Part shown: one piece after another, positions 23,858 through 32,791 of the stretch
Position numbering within the stretch: position 1 is the first letter of the stretch
Layout of the letters: each line of letters opens with the position of its first letter
From: Palsa-504 sp050011155
GTDB lineage: Bacteria; Actinomycetota; Actinomycetes; Streptosporangiales; Streptosporangiaceae
Reading direction: 5' to 3'
Length of the DNA stretch: 64,000 nt
Assembly (NCBI GenBank): GCA_050011155.1
Contig: JBEKJP010000033.1
Coordinates: forward strand, 18,732 to 82,731
The notes under the pieces: model-generated
What the model was told of the DNA's origin: nothing
Databases searched by the model: none
Seen by the model: the letters and a program-made list of their open reading frames with translations, nothing else
Program-made: the position numbers and the translations under genes

Positions 23858-25072
23858 ATGCAGCAGCGTCGGCGGGACGCCATGGTGGACACCGCCATCG
23901 CCGTCGTGGCGACGATCGCGGCGATCTGGCTCTTCATCGTGCAGCTCCGGACCAGCCATGCCTACATCGCCATCCCCGGGCCGTACGGAAGCCGGATCAT
24001 ACCGGAGACCGAGCCGGGCGGGCAGGTGCTCCTCGTCGCGCTCTGCGTACCGCTGACGACGGTGCCGCTGGCGCTGCGGCGCCGGTACCCGGTCGGAGCG
24101 TTCTGCCTGATCATGGCGGCGGTGCTGGCCACGCACACCCATGCCACCACGGTGACGTTCGCGGTGGTGCTGTTCGCCGCGTACAGCGCGATCCTGTACA
24201 GCCCGTACCGGCGGCTGGCGCTGGGCTGCGTGTTCACCGCGGCGGTCATCGTCACCGCGGCCTTCCCCGACACCACCCCGCCGGTGCCGTCCCGGTTCAC
24301 CGCGTTGCTGGTGCTGCTGCCCACGGCGGCGGTGGCGGCGGCCATGCGGACCTGGCGGCGGCGAGCGGGCGACTCGGCCGAACGGCTGCGGCTGGCCCAG
24401 GCCGAGCACGAGGCGCAGACCCGTCTCGCGGTCGAGGCGGAGCGGGCCCGGATCGCCAGCGAGCTGCACGACGTGGTGACGCACAACGTGAGCGTGATGG
24501 TGGTGCAGGCGGGCGCGGCCCGGAGCGTGCTGGCCAGCTCGCCGGCGGAAGCCCGGGAGGCACTGCTCGCGGTCGAGGCCAGCGGGCGGACCGCGATGGG
24601 CGAGCTGCGGCACCTGCTCGGGCTGCTGGCCCCGGCCGGGGATCCGGGTGATGAGGACGCGGCACTGGTGCCGCAGCCGGGGCTAGATCAAACAAAGGCG
24701 CTGGTCGACCGGGTACGCGCGGCGGGGCTGCGGGCCGAGCTGAACATCGAGGGAACGCGAGACCTGCCGCCGGGGGTGGACCTGGCCGCTTACCGGGTGG
24801 TCCAGGAGGCACTGACCAACGTGCTGAAGCACGCTAGCGGGGCGGAAGCCCTGATCCGTTTGGTATATGGGGTGTGTGAGCTGGTGATCACGGTGACTGA
24901 TGACGGGGGGCCGGCCGGCTACGGACATCAGGGTTCTGCTGGGTCACCGGGCGGGCGCGGGCTGATCGGGTTGCGGGAGCGGGTGGGGCTGTACGGCGGC
25001 GAGCTCGACGCGGGGCCGCGGCCGGGTGGCGGGTGGCGGGTGCGGGCCAGCTTCCCGCTGGAACCCGCGTGA
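23858..25072 (+). CDS. NarL/LuxR-type sensor histidine kinase
   Basis: A 404-aa membrane kinase. The N-terminal half has about five helices (TAIAVVATIAAIWLFIV, VLLVALCVPLTTVPLAL, VGAFCLIMAAVLATH and others) with no sizeable outer domain, so it probably senses at or in the membrane. HisKA_3 follows with ARIASELHDVVTHNVSVMVV (phospho-acceptor His204), then a HATPase domain with YRVVQEALTNVLKHA, VTDDGG and GLIGLRERVGLYGG. ATG 23858 is preferred; GTG 23837 is in frame. The stop overlaps the regulator start (GTGA). Adjacent to a divergent ABC exporter, the classic arrangement of a peptide-sensing module (inference). Confidence 0.9.
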   Translation: MQQRRRDAMVDTAIAVVATIAAIWLFIVQLRTSHAYIAIPGPYGSRIIPETEPGGQVLLVALCVPLTTVPLALRRRYPVGAFCLIMAAVLATHTHATTVTFAVVLFAAYSAILYSPYRRLALGCVFTAAVIVTAAFPDTTPPVPSRFTALLVLLPTAAVAAAMRTWRRRAGDSAERLRLAQAEHEAQTRLAVEAERARIASELHDVVTHNVSVMVVQAGAARSVLASSPAEAREALLAVEASGRTAMGELRHLLGLLAPAGDPGDEDAALVPQPGLDQTKALVDRVRAAGLRAELNIEGTRDLPPGVDLAAYRVVQEALTNVLKHASGAEALIRLVYGVCELVITVTDDGGPAGYGHQGSAGSPGGRGLIGLRERVGLYGGELDAGPRPGGGWRVRASFPLEPA

Positions 25073-25728
25073 GCGACGCGCCGCCGCGGGTGGTCATCGC
25101 GGACGACCAGACGCTGGTCCGGGGCGGCTTCCGGCTGATCCTCGGCTCCGCGGGCATCCCGGTGGCGGCCGAGGCGGCGGACGGCCGGGAGGCGGTCGCG
25201 GCCGTGCTGAAACACCGGCCGGACGTCGTCCTGATGGACATCAGGATGCCCGAGATGGACGGCCTCGAGGCGACCAGGCGCATCCTGGCCGCGCCCGGGG
25301 CGCAAGAGCTGCGGATCATCATCCTCACCACGTTCGACCTGGACCAGTACGTCTACGCGGCGCTGGCCGCCGGGGCCAGCGGCTTCCTGCTCAAGGACGT
25401 CTCCCCCGAGCACCTGATCGCCGCGGTCAAGCTGGTGCGGCGGGGCGACGCGCTGCTGGCCCCGTCCATCACCCGGCGCCTGGTGGAGCGGTTCGCGCCG
25501 CGTTCGGCCGCCGCTGACCTGTCCGCGCTCACGCCGCGCGAGCTCGAGGTGCTCGGCCTGATCGCGCGGGGGCTGAGCAACGCCGAGCTGGCCGCGGCGC
25601 TGACGCTGAGCGAGGCGACGGTGAAGACCCACGTGGCCCGGATCCTGGGCAAGCTGGGACTGCGCGACCGGGTCCAGGCGGTCGTGCTGGCTTACGAGAC
25701 CGGGCTCGTTTCTCCCGGTGTGATGTAA
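25069..25728 (+). CDS. NarL/FixJ-family response regulator
   Basis: A 219-aa two-domain regulator. The receiver domain has the acidic pair in VVIADDQ, phospho-acceptor Asp57 in VVLMDIRMPEMDG, Thr in IIILTTFD and Lys in GFLLKDVSP. The C-terminal LuxR-type helix-turn-helix is LTPRELEVLGLIARGLSNAE to SEATVKTHVARILGKLGL. GTG 25069 overlaps the kinase stop by 4 bp. It is the cognate partner of the preceding kinase and may control the divergent ABC genes. Confidence 0.94.
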   Translation: MSDAPPRVVIADDQTLVRGGFRLILGSAGIPVAAEAADGREAVAAVLKHRPDVVLMDIRMPEMDGLEATRRILAAPGAQELRIIILTTFDLDQYVYAALAAGASGFLLKDVSPEHLIAAVKLVRRGDALLAPSITRRLVERFAPRSAAADLSALTPRELEVLGLIARGLSNAELAAALTLSEATVKTHVARILGKLGLRDRVQAVVLAYETGLVSPGVM

Positions 25729-25732
25729 CCGC

Positions 25733-26980
25733 TCAGTCCGTTAGCGCCTGGTAGACGAGCTGACGCAGCTGCGGGCGGATCGGGTAGGTGCTGGACGGGA
25801 GCAGCTGGGTGAAGAACGAGACGGTCAGCCCGGCCGCGGGGTCGATCCAGAACGTGGTGCTGGCGGCGCCGCCCCAGGACAGCTCACCCGGCGAGCAGAC
25901 GACCTTGCCCGCGGCCGGGTCGATGACGACGGCGAAGCCGAGACCGAAGCCGATGCCACGGAACGGGGACTCGGCGTACAGCGGGCGGCCGAACGTCTCC
26001 AGGTCCTGGTTCCCTGGCAGGTGGTTGCGGCCCATGTAGGCGACCGTGCGCGGGCTCAGCAGCCGGACGCCGTCGAGTTCGCCGGCCGGGCTGTCCGGGA
26101 GGTCGAGCAGCATCGACGTGAACCGGTCGTAGTCGGCCGCGGTGGACACCAGGCCGCCGCCTCCGCTGAGCACGCGCGGGGCCTTGAGCGCGGCCTGGCC
26201 GAAGGCGTCCAGCCGCTTGGCCTGGCCGCCGGGACCAGGCTGGTAGAGCGCGGCCAGCCGCGGCGCGGTCTCGGGCCCGGCCCAGAAGGCGGTGTCGGTC
26301 ATGCCGAGCGGGACCAGGATCCTGGCCTTGAAGAACTCCTCGAGGGTCTGCCCGGAGGCCACCTCGACCACCCGGCCCAGGACGTCGGTGGACACCGAGT
26401 AGTTCCACTCGGTCCCCGGCTGGAACAGCAGCGGGAAGCTGGCGTAGCGGTCGCACACCCCGGCCAGGTCCGTGTCCGGCGGCGTGCCCCACTCGAAGCC
26501 GCCCGCCCGGTACACGGCGTCGACCGGGTGCGTCCGGTGGAAGCCGTAGGTCAGGCCGGAGGTGTGGGTGAGCAGGTGCCAGACCCGGACCGGCTCGGCC
26601 GCGGGCACCGTGACCTGCTTCTGGTCCGAGCCGCCGGTGTAGACGCGCAGGTCGGCGAAGGACGGGATGAAGTCGCTGACCGGGTCGTTGAGCCCGATCT
26701 TGCCCTCCTCGTACAGCAGCATGGCGGCGACCGAGGTGACGGGCTTGGTCATCGAGTAGATCCGCCACAGGGTGTCGTCCGTGACCGGCAGGTCCGCCTC
26801 CAGGTCACGCGACCCGGCCCGGGCCACGTGGGCCAGGCGGCCGTGCCTGCGCACGGTGAGCAGCCAGCCCGCCAGGCGGCCGTCGGCCACGTAGCGGGCG
26901 AAGTGCGCGTCGATGCGCCCCAGTCGTTCCTTGTCCAGGCCGAGCTCGGCCGGATCCACCTCGATGTTGAGTTCGCTCAC
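25733..26980 (-). CDS. Serine hydrolase, beta-lactamase class C fold
   Basis: A 415-aa penicillin-binding-protein-like hydrolase or esterase. The SxxK motif is SMTK (Ser76, Lys79), the Tyr motif lies in EWNYSVSTDVLG, and the third-motif region is LSWGGAASTTFWID. No signal peptide is seen, so it is probably an intracellular esterase or transpeptidase-like hydrolase (EstB/LovD type) rather than a true beta-lactamase. Ends 4 bp from the convergent regulator stop; the start is 27 bp from the divergent acyl-CoA synthetase, so the two share a very short promoter space. Confidence 0.88.
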   Translation of the reverse strand: MSELNIEVDPAELGLDKERLGRIDAHFARYVADGRLAGWLLTVRRHGRLAHVARAGSRDLEADLPVTDDTLWRIYSMTKPVTSVAAMLLYEEGKIGLNDPVSDFIPSFADLRVYTGGSDQKQVTVPAAEPVRVWHLLTHTSGLTYGFHRTHPVDAVYRAGGFEWGTPPDTDLAGVCDRYASFPLLFQPGTEWNYSVSTDVLGRVVEVASGQTLEEFFKARILVPLGMTDTAFWAGPETAPRLAALYQPGPGGQAKRLDAFGQAALKAPRVLSGGGGLVSTAADYDRFTSMLLDLPDSPAGELDGVRLLSPRTVAYMGRNHLPGNQDLETFGRPLYAESPFRGIGFGLGFAVVIDPAAGKVVCSPGELSWGGAASTTFWIDPAAGLTVSFFTQLLPSSTYPIRPQLRQLVYQALTD

Positions 26981-27007
26981 CGATTAAGTATGCGTCACGA
27001 TGTGCTC

Positions 27008-28747
27008 ATGAGCTTTTCCACGCCCGTGACTTCTTCGAGCCCCGTGACTTCTTCGAGCCCCGTGACTTCTTCGAGCAGAGCTTTCCGCGCGGCGCGGGAC
27101 CTGCTGCTCGCGCACCGCGACGACTACGAGGCCGCGCGGCGCGAGTTCGCCTGGCCGGACCTGGGTGAGTTCAACTGGGCGCTGGACTGGTTCGACGTGA
27201 TCGCGGACGAGCACCCGGAGCGGCCCGCGCTGCGGATCGTCGGCGACGACGCCGGCGCCCTGACCTACGGGGAGCTGAAGGCCAGGTCGGGGCAGGTGGC
27301 CAACTGGCTGCGGGGGCTCGGCGTGCGGCGCGGCGACCGGGTGCTGCTGATGCTGGGCAACGTGGCGCCGCTGTGGGAGGTCATCCTGGCCGCGATGAAG
27401 CTGGGCGCGGTGATCATCCCGGCGTCGACGCTGCTGCAGCCGGCCGACCTGGCCGACCGGGTCGCCCGCGGCCAGGTCAGGCACGTGGTCACGGACACGG
27501 CCCAGGTGGAGAAGTTCGCCCGGGTGGCGGGCGACTGGACCGGCGTCGTGGTTGGGGATGCCCCGCTGGGCTGGCATGCCTATGAGGAGGCCTTTTCCTC
27601 TGCTTCTGAGTTCGCTCCGGAGGGCGTCACCCGGGCCAGCGATCCCCTGCTGCTCTACTTCACCTCGGGCACCACGGCGCAGCCCAAGCTGGTCGCGCAC
27701 ACCCAGGTCAGCTACCCGGTCGGGCACCTGTCCACCATGTACTGGGTCGGCCTCCAGCCGGGTGACGTGCACCTGAACCTGTCCTCGCCGGGCTGGGCCA
27801 AGCACGCCTGGAGCAACCTGTTCGCGCCGTGGAACGCGGGCGCGACCGTGCTGGTGCTGAACTACCCGCGCTTCTCGGCGGCAGCGCTGCTGGCCGCGCT
27901 GGGCGACTTTAGGGTAAGCACGTTCTGCGCGCCGCCCACGGTGTGGCGGATGCTGATCCAGGCCGACCTGGCCACGGCGGACATCTCGTCGCTGCGCGAG
28001 TGCGTGGCCGCGGGCGAGCCGCTCAACCCGGAGGTGATCGAGCAGGTGCGCAAGGCCTGGGGGATCACGGTGCGGGACGGGTTCGGCCAGACCGAGACGA
28101 CGGCGCAGGTCGGGAACACGCCCGGGCAGGCGGTCCGGGTCGGGTCGATGGGACGCCCGCTGCCCGGATACTCGGTGGTGCTGGTGGATCCGCTATCCGG
28201 CGCGGTCGCGCGCGATGGTGAGATCTGCCTGGACCTGTCGAACCGGCCGCTCGGGCTGATGACCGGGTACCTGGACGACGACGCGCTGAACGAGCGGGCC
28301 ATGGCGGGCGGCTACTACCACAGCGGCGACGTCGCCTCGTCTGATGACGAGGGCTATATCACCTATGTCGGCCGGACCGACGACGTGTTCAAGGCCTCGG
28401 ACTACCGCATCTCGCCGTTCGAGCTGGAGAGCATCCTGATCGAGCACGAGGCGGTGGCCGAGGCGGCCGTGGTGCCGTCGCCGGACCCGGTCCGGCTGGC
28501 CGTGCCGAAGGCGTACGTGCTGCTGGCGGCCGGGCAGTCGCCGTCGGGCGAGCTGGCCAGGGACATCATGGCGTTCTGCCGGGCGAAGGTGGCGCCGTAC
28601 AAGCGGATCAGGCGGCTGGAGTTCGGCGACCTGCCGAAGACCATCTCCGGGAAGATCCGCCGGGTGGAACTGCGCGACGCCGAGACCAGCCGGCCGTCGT
28701 CGCCGCGCGGCGTCACCGAGTTCTGGGAGGAAGACTTCAGCTGGTGA
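27008..28747 (+). CDS. Acyl-CoA synthetase (AMP-binding family)
   Basis: A 579-aa adenylate-forming ligase joining a carboxylic acid to CoA through an acyl-AMP. YFTSGTTAQPKLVAHT is the P-loop, DGFGQTETTAQ the A5 motif, YYHSGDVASSDDEGYITYVG A7, FKASDYRISPFELES the hinge, and PKTISGKIRRVELR carries the catalytic Lys. The order and length resemble medium-chain or acetoacetyl/benzoate-type ligases. The first 25 residues contain PVTSSS three times, from an 18-bp tandem repeat. ATG 27008 was chosen; ATG 26990 is also in frame and neither has a ribosome site. Overlaps the NiCoT gene end by 11 bp. Confidence 0.88.
   Translation: MSFSTPVTSSSPVTSSSPVTSSSRAFRAARDLLLAHRDDYEAARREFAWPDLGEFNWALDWFDVIADEHPERPALRIVGDDAGALTYGELKARSGQVANWLRGLGVRRGDRVLLMLGNVAPLWEVILAAMKLGAVIIPASTLLQPADLADRVARGQVRHVVTDTAQVEKFARVAGDWTGVVVGDAPLGWHAYEEAFSSASEFAPEGVTRASDPLLLYFTSGTTAQPKLVAHTQVSYPVGHLSTMYWVGLQPGDVHLNLSSPGWAKHAWSNLFAPWNAGATVLVLNYPRFSAAALLAALGDFRVSTFCAPPTVWRMLIQADLATADISSLRECVAAGEPLNPEVIEQVRKAWGITVRDGFGQTETTAQVGNTPGQAVRVGSMGRPLPGYSVVLVDPLSGAVARDGEICLDLSNRPLGLMTGYLDDDALNERAMAGGYYHSGDVASSDDEGYITYVGRTDDVFKASDYRISPFELESILIEHEAVAEAAVVPSPDPVRLAVPKAYVLLAAGQSPSGELARDIMAFCRAKVAPYKRIRRLEFGDLPKTISGKIRRVELRDAETSRPSSPRGVTEFWEEDFSW
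27023..27076. repeat. Perfect 18-bp tandem repeat, three copies
   Basis: cccgtgacttcttcgagc is repeated exactly three times at the 5' end of the acyl-CoA synthetase gene. It is in frame, giving PVTSSS three times, in a segment likely to be a disordered N-terminal tail. Confidence 0.95.
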
Positions 28748-29843
28748 GCTTGTCTGGCGCGGCCTCCCACTTCTGCTCGATGCGGCCAAAGTGCCAGACG
28801 GCCAGGGCCACGACCCAGGTGACCACGAACACGCCGACGATGACGAAGCCGGCCGAGTTGATGTTGAAGCCGGCCAGGAACGCCCAGAACGAGCCGCCCA
28901 GGTGCGCGTTCTGGGCGATCAGGCCGAGCAGTTCGATCGCGCCGATGAACACCGCCACGAACACGGACAGGCCGGTGATGGTCATGTTGTAGTAGACCTT
29001 GCGGACCGGCTTGGCGAAGGCCCAGTCGTAGGCGAAGTTCATGAAGCAGCCATCGGCCGTGTCGAACAGGCACATCCCGGCGGCGAACAGGATCGGCAGC
29101 GACAAGATCGCGTAGAACGGCAGCCCGCCGGCCACGGCGGTGCCGGCCAGGACCAGCAGCGCGATCTCGGTGGCGGTGTCGAAGCCCAGGCCGAACAGGA
29201 ACCCGATCGGGTAGATCTTCCACGGCGTATCGACCTTGCGGGCCAGCGGGCCGAGGAACCGGTTCATCAGGCCGCGCTTGTTGAGCTGCTCCTCGAGTTC
29301 CTCGTCGTCATACCGCCCGCTGCGCATCTCGCGGAACACCCGGACGATGCCGGCTAGCACGACGATGTTGAACGCGGCGATCAGGAGCAGGAAAAACCCG
29401 GATACGCAGGTCCCGACCACGCCGGTGATCGTATGCAGGCCGGAGCCGTCGTGGCTGACCTGGTCGTCAAGGCCCCGGATGCCGAAGTTCAGCAGCACCG
29501 CGAGGACGAACACCACGCTGGAATGGCCGAGCGAGAAGAAGAACCCGACCGACAGCGGCCGCTTGCCCTCGGCGACCAGCTTGCGGGTGGTGTTGTCGAT
29601 GGCCGCGATGTGGTCGGCGTCGAACGCGTGGCGCATGCCGAGGGTGTAGGCCAGCGCGCCGGTGCCCACCCCGAACACGGTCGTCTTGCTGATCTGGTAG
29701 TGGCCGCCCATCGCGGCGGCCAGCATGCCCCAGCCCGCCACGTGCAGCGCCACCACCACCCCGGCCATGCCGCCGAAACGGGCCCACTCGGCCGGCGTCA
29801 GCGCCCGCCGGATCCTCTCGAGGCGCCCAGGCGAGTCAGTCAT
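28737..29843 (-). CDS. NiCoT family nickel/cobalt permease
   Basis: A 368-aa secondary transporter with eight predicted helices. The diagnostic helix II motif is RHAFDADHIAAIDNTTRK (HX4DH), with further signatures FFFSLGHSSVVF, GFLFGLGFDTATEIALL and LPILFAAGMCLFDTADG. Residues HAFDADH coordinate the metal in this family. A Nur-type operator begins 17 bp upstream of the start, so expression is probably repressed by nickel; that argues for nickel rather than cobalt as the substrate. Monocistronic; no hydrogenase or urease gene is in the window. Confidence 0.94.
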   Translation of the reverse strand: MTDSPGRLERIRRALTPAEWARFGGMAGVVVALHVAGWGMLAAAMGGHYQISKTTVFGVGTGALAYTLGMRHAFDADHIAAIDNTTRKLVAEGKRPLSVGFFFSLGHSSVVFVLAVLLNFGIRGLDDQVSHDGSGLHTITGVVGTCVSGFFLLLIAAFNIVVLAGIVRVFREMRSGRYDDEELEEQLNKRGLMNRFLGPLARKVDTPWKIYPIGFLFGLGFDTATEIALLVLAGTAVAGGLPFYAILSLPILFAAGMCLFDTADGCFMNFAYDWAFAKPVRKVYYNMTITGLSVFVAVFIGAIELLGLIAQNAHLGGSFWAFLAGFNINSAGFVIVGVFVVTWVVALAVWHFGRIEQKWEAAPDKLTS

Positions 29844-29859
29844 ACGCCCAGCTTAGAAG

Positions 29860-29882
29860 TTATTGCAACTTACTTGCAATAA
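29860..29882. promoter_or_regulatory. Nur (nickel-responsive Fur-family) operator
   Basis: TTATTGCAA, five bases CTTAC, then TTGCAATAA form a perfect 9-bp inverted repeat. The core TTGCAA-N5-TTGCAA is the Nur box known from Streptomyces. It sits 17-39 bp upstream of the nickel permease start, overlapping where the promoter should be. Confidence 0.85.
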
Positions 29883-29901
29883 CGAGAAGGACGCAGCTGG
29901 G

Positions 29902-30726
29902 TTAGCTGGTGACGTCGGAGGAGGTGAAGCGGGCCCAGGCGAAGGAGCCGGCCAGGACGGCGTAGACGGCGAAGGAGAGCAGGCCGTGCAGCAGGGTGGT
30001 GGTGTCGACCGGGACCCGCAGCAGGGAGTCGAAGGACAGCCACCAGTGCGTCGGCAGGTACGGGCCGACCGCGGCGAGTTGCGGCACGTTGTCGACGACC
30101 TCGCTGGTCACGACCAGGATCATGATCGCCGCGATGGCCCCGATGGCGTGCTCGGTCAGGGTCGAGATGGCCAGCCCGATGGCGCCCAGGGCGGCCATCG
30201 CCGCCGCCACGTACAAGGTCACGAACAGCAGCCGGAGCAGCCCGTCGGCCAGCGAGACCGTGGTCCCCGAGAGCAGGGTCACCGGGCCGACCGGGAACAG
30301 CACGACCCCGGCCACCAGGGCCACCGCCGACACGACGAACGTGGCGCACAGTCCGAACGTCACGATCACGCCGTACTTGACCGCGAGCAGCCGGGTCCGC
30401 CCGGCCGGGACGGCCAGCAGGTAGCGCAGCGTGCCGTAGCCGGCCTCGCCGGCCACCGCGTCGCCCGCCACCACCGCGACCACCACCGGCAGCACCAGGA
30501 TGAGCAGGGTGGACAGCGCGATGAAGGTGAGGAACACGCCGTTCCCGGCCAGCTGGTTGAAGAACGCCACCCCGTTGCCGTTGCCGCCGCCCGGGTGCGG
30601 CGCCGCCAGCCGCAGCGCGATGCCGATGACCAGGGGGAAGACGGCGGCCACGGCCAGCAGCAGGAGGTTCCGCCTGCGCAGGAGCACGAGGTGGAGCTCA
30701 GAGTGGTAGAACCTAACCGCTGACAT
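29902..30726 (-). CDS. ABC-2 type transporter permease
   Basis: A 274-aa permease with six helices, for example LLLLAVAAVFPLVIGIALRL, FIALSTLLILVLPVVVAVVAG and AAMAALGAIGLAISTL. The short conserved GTLRYLLAVPAGRTRLLAVK before the third helix is typical of ABC-2 permeases linked to bacitracin-type ATPases. Its start lies 14 bp inside the ATPase gene end. Third gene of a minus-strand operon with a LolA-like lipoprotein-carrier protein and the ATPase. Confidence 0.88.
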   Translation of the reverse strand: MSAVRFYHSELHLVLLRRRNLLLLAVAAVFPLVIGIALRLAAPHPGGGNGNGVAFFNQLAGNGVFLTFIALSTLLILVLPVVVAVVAGDAVAGEAGYGTLRYLLAVPAGRTRLLAVKYGVIVTFGLCATFVVSAVALVAGVVLFPVGPVTLLSGTTVSLADGLLRLLFVTLYVAAAMAALGAIGLAISTLTEHAIGAIAAIMILVVTSEVVDNVPQLAAVGPYLPTHWWLSFDSLLRVPVDTTTLLHGLLSFAVYAVLAGSFAWARFTSSDVTS

Positions 30727-31648
30727 CGAAGCCCTCCCCGGTCAGCCCCACGAACAGGTCCTCCAGGCTCGGCGAGGTGACCGCGAAGCCGCGGACCCCG
30801 ATGCCGGCTCCGACGAGCTCGGCGCAGATGTGCTCGGGCGACGCGTCGCCGAGGACGGCGGAGGCTTCGTCCGCTGTCGCCCGCGGATCGGCCAGGTCCA
30901 GCCCGGCCAGCACCTTGGCCGCCGCCTCGGGCTCGGCGGTCCGCACCGTGACGCGGGCGGCGCCGGTCCGGCGCAGCTCGGCCAGCGAGCCCTGGAACAC
31001 CAGCCGCCCGGTCCGCATCACGCCGACGTGCGTGCAGATCTGCTCCACCTCGGCCAGCAGGTGGGAGGAGACGAACACGGTGATGCCGTCGGCGGCGATC
31101 TGCCTGATCAGGGCGCGGACTTCGCGGGTCCCTTGCGGGTCGAGACCGTTCGTCGGCTCGTCCAGGATGATCAGTTCCCGGGGCTGCAGCAGGCCCGCGG
31201 CGATGGCCAGCCGCTGCTTCATGCCCAGCGAGTAGTGCCGGTAGCGCTTGCCCGCCGCGGCCAGCAGGCCGACCCGGTCCAGGGCTTGGCCGATCCTGGC
31301 CTTCGCGGTGGCCGGGTCGGCGGTCCGGTCGGCGGCGTCGTACCGGGCCAGGTTGGCGGTGCCGGTCAGGAACGGGTAGAAGGCCGGGCCCTCGACCAGC
31401 GAGCCGACCCGGTGCAGCACCCGGGTGGCGCCGTCCGGCATCGGCACGCCCAGCAGCGCCGCGGTCCCGCTGGTGGGGAAGGCCAGCCCGAGCAGCATCC
31501 GGATCGTGGTGGTCTTGCCGGACCCGTTCGGCCCGAGGAAACCGTAGACCGAGCCGGGCGGCACGGCCAGGTCGATGCGGTCGACGGCGAGCTGGCCCCC
31601 GCGGAACCTCTTGGTCAGCTCGCTGGTCGCGATGGCGGCAGCGGTCAA
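30713..31648 (-). CDS. ABC transporter ATPase (ABC-2/bacitracin type)
   Basis: A 311-aa ATPase: Walker A GPNGSGKTT (residues 39-47), Q-loop, signature YSLGMKQRLAIAAGLL, Walker B LIILDEPTNGLDP, H-loop FVSSHLL. A C-terminal extension of about 90 residues is typical of DrrA/BcrA-like exporters. ATG 31648 overlaps the stop of the upstream LolA-like gene by 4 bp. Forms an exporter with the following permease. Confidence 0.93.
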   Translation of the reverse strand: MTAAAIATSELTKRFRGGQLAVDRIDLAVPPGSVYGFLGPNGSGKTTTIRMLLGLAFPTSGTAALLGVPMPDGATRVLHRVGSLVEGPAFYPFLTGTANLARYDAADRTADPATAKARIGQALDRVGLLAAAGKRYRHYSLGMKQRLAIAAGLLQPRELIILDEPTNGLDPQGTREVRALIRQIAADGITVFVSSHLLAEVEQICTHVGVMRTGRLVFQGSLAELRRTGAARVTVRTAEPEAAAKVLAGLDLADPRATADEASAVLGDASPEHICAELVGAGIGVRGFAVTSPSLEDLFVGLTGEGFDVSG

Positions 31649-32709
31649 GGCTTCCCTGCGTTCGAGCCGGCCGCCGCGTACAGGACGCTGGGCTGGACGG
31701 CGCCGACGTAGGCGGTGCCGGAATCGGTGATCAGCACCGAGACCAGGCTGGTGCGCAGCAGCCGGCCGCTGCCCCAGGCGCCGTGCACCGGGGTGGCCGC
31801 GGCGAGCAGGGCGCTCGCTGGTGAAGTGAAGCCAGTCGAGGGCGTCACGAGCACGGTCAGCCAGTCCTTCCCGACGGTGGTGTAGCCACCGGTGTCGGCG
31901 GGCTTGGCGTGGTCGCCGTCACCCAGGTTCTCCTGGGTGACCGTGGCGCCGGGCGGCGGGGTGAAGCTGAGGTCGGCCGCCGCCGGGGTGACGAACTGGA
32001 TGGCGGTGTAGCCGACCTGGAACGCGGGGGCGCTCGCGCCGCGGGCGAAGACCTGGAGCCGCAGCGGCACGCCGTTGCTGGCGTCCACGTCGATCTGCAC
32101 CTGGCCGACCAGCGAGCGGTGGTCCTTGGGCGCCAGGACCAGCGCGTAGGCGGCCTGCCCGGCCACCGACACGTTGCTGGACACGCTGACCGCGGTGGTC
32201 GGGCCGACCGCGGCCAGCACCTGCTTGGCCGCCTGATCCGGGGTCAGCGGGGTATTGGGGACGGCCTGGGCGGGGGCCTGGGCCGGGAGGGTGTACTTGG
32301 TCACCTTGTTCAAGCTGCTCTGCCACAGCCAGGCGGTGCCGCCGTTCCTGATCACGTCGCTCTCGCTCAGCGACTGCGGCACGGCCAGCCGGAAGTGCTG
32401 CGGGCTGGCGTACCAGACCCGGATCGTGTGCGACCCGGTGAGCAGCGACGACAGCGACGTGGCGGTGCCGGTGGCGGGCAGCGAGGGCAGCCCGAACGAC
32501 GCGGTCTCCACCACCGTCCCGGTCAGCGGCGGCATGGTGGTGTCCGCGACCTGGGCGAGCAGCTGGGCCGAGGTGCGCGCGGGCAGGCCCGGCGTGGCCT
32601 GGGCCGCGGAGATCAGCGACCCGGCCAGGATCCCGCCGGTGACGACCAGCGCGCCGGCCGGAACCGCCCAGCGCGCCCGCCGCGATGACAGCCTTGGTAC
32701 CTGAACCAT
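31645..32709 (-). CDS. LolA/RseB-fold exported protein
   Basis: A 354-aa protein with an N-terminal signal or anchor (WAVPAGALVVTGGILAGSLIS) followed by an alternating beta-strand domain: TIRVWYASPQHFRLAVP, AWLWQSSLNKVTKYTLP, AAYALVLAPKD and VQIDVDASNGVPLRLQVFA. This resembles the half-barrel of LolA/RseB, which binds acyl chains. ATG 32709 (MVQVPRLS) was chosen because upstream codons run toward the divergent regulator. Overlap with the ABC ATPase (ATGA) suggests it works with that exporter, perhaps presenting a lipid or sensing envelope state; the divergent OmpR-type system may control it (inference). Confidence 0.75.
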   Translation of the reverse strand: MVQVPRLSSRRARWAVPAGALVVTGGILAGSLISAAQATPGLPARTSAQLLAQVADTTMPPLTGTVVETASFGLPSLPATGTATSLSSLLTGSHTIRVWYASPQHFRLAVPQSLSESDVIRNGGTAWLWQSSLNKVTKYTLPAQAPAQAVPNTPLTPDQAAKQVLAAVGPTTAVSVSSNVSVAGQAAYALVLAPKDHRSLVGQVQIDVDASNGVPLRLQVFARGASAPAFQVGYTAIQFVTPAAADLSFTPPPGATVTQENLGDGDHAKPADTGGYTTVGKDWLTVLVTPSTGFTSPASALLAAATPVHGAWGSGRLLRTSLVSVLITDSGTAYVGAVQPSVLYAAAGSNAGKP

Positions 32710-32791
32710 GACCCCAGGGTGCATCGCCGCTACTGTGAGCACCCTGAGAGGGCAGCGACGGTACCCGGATGAATGGGCCACACTAGGGAAA

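Noticed and set aside
25733..26980. Class C beta-lactamase giving antibiotic resistance
   Set aside because: It has the fold and SMTK motif but no signal peptide and lacks a typical KTG third motif; an esterase-type hydrolase is more likely.
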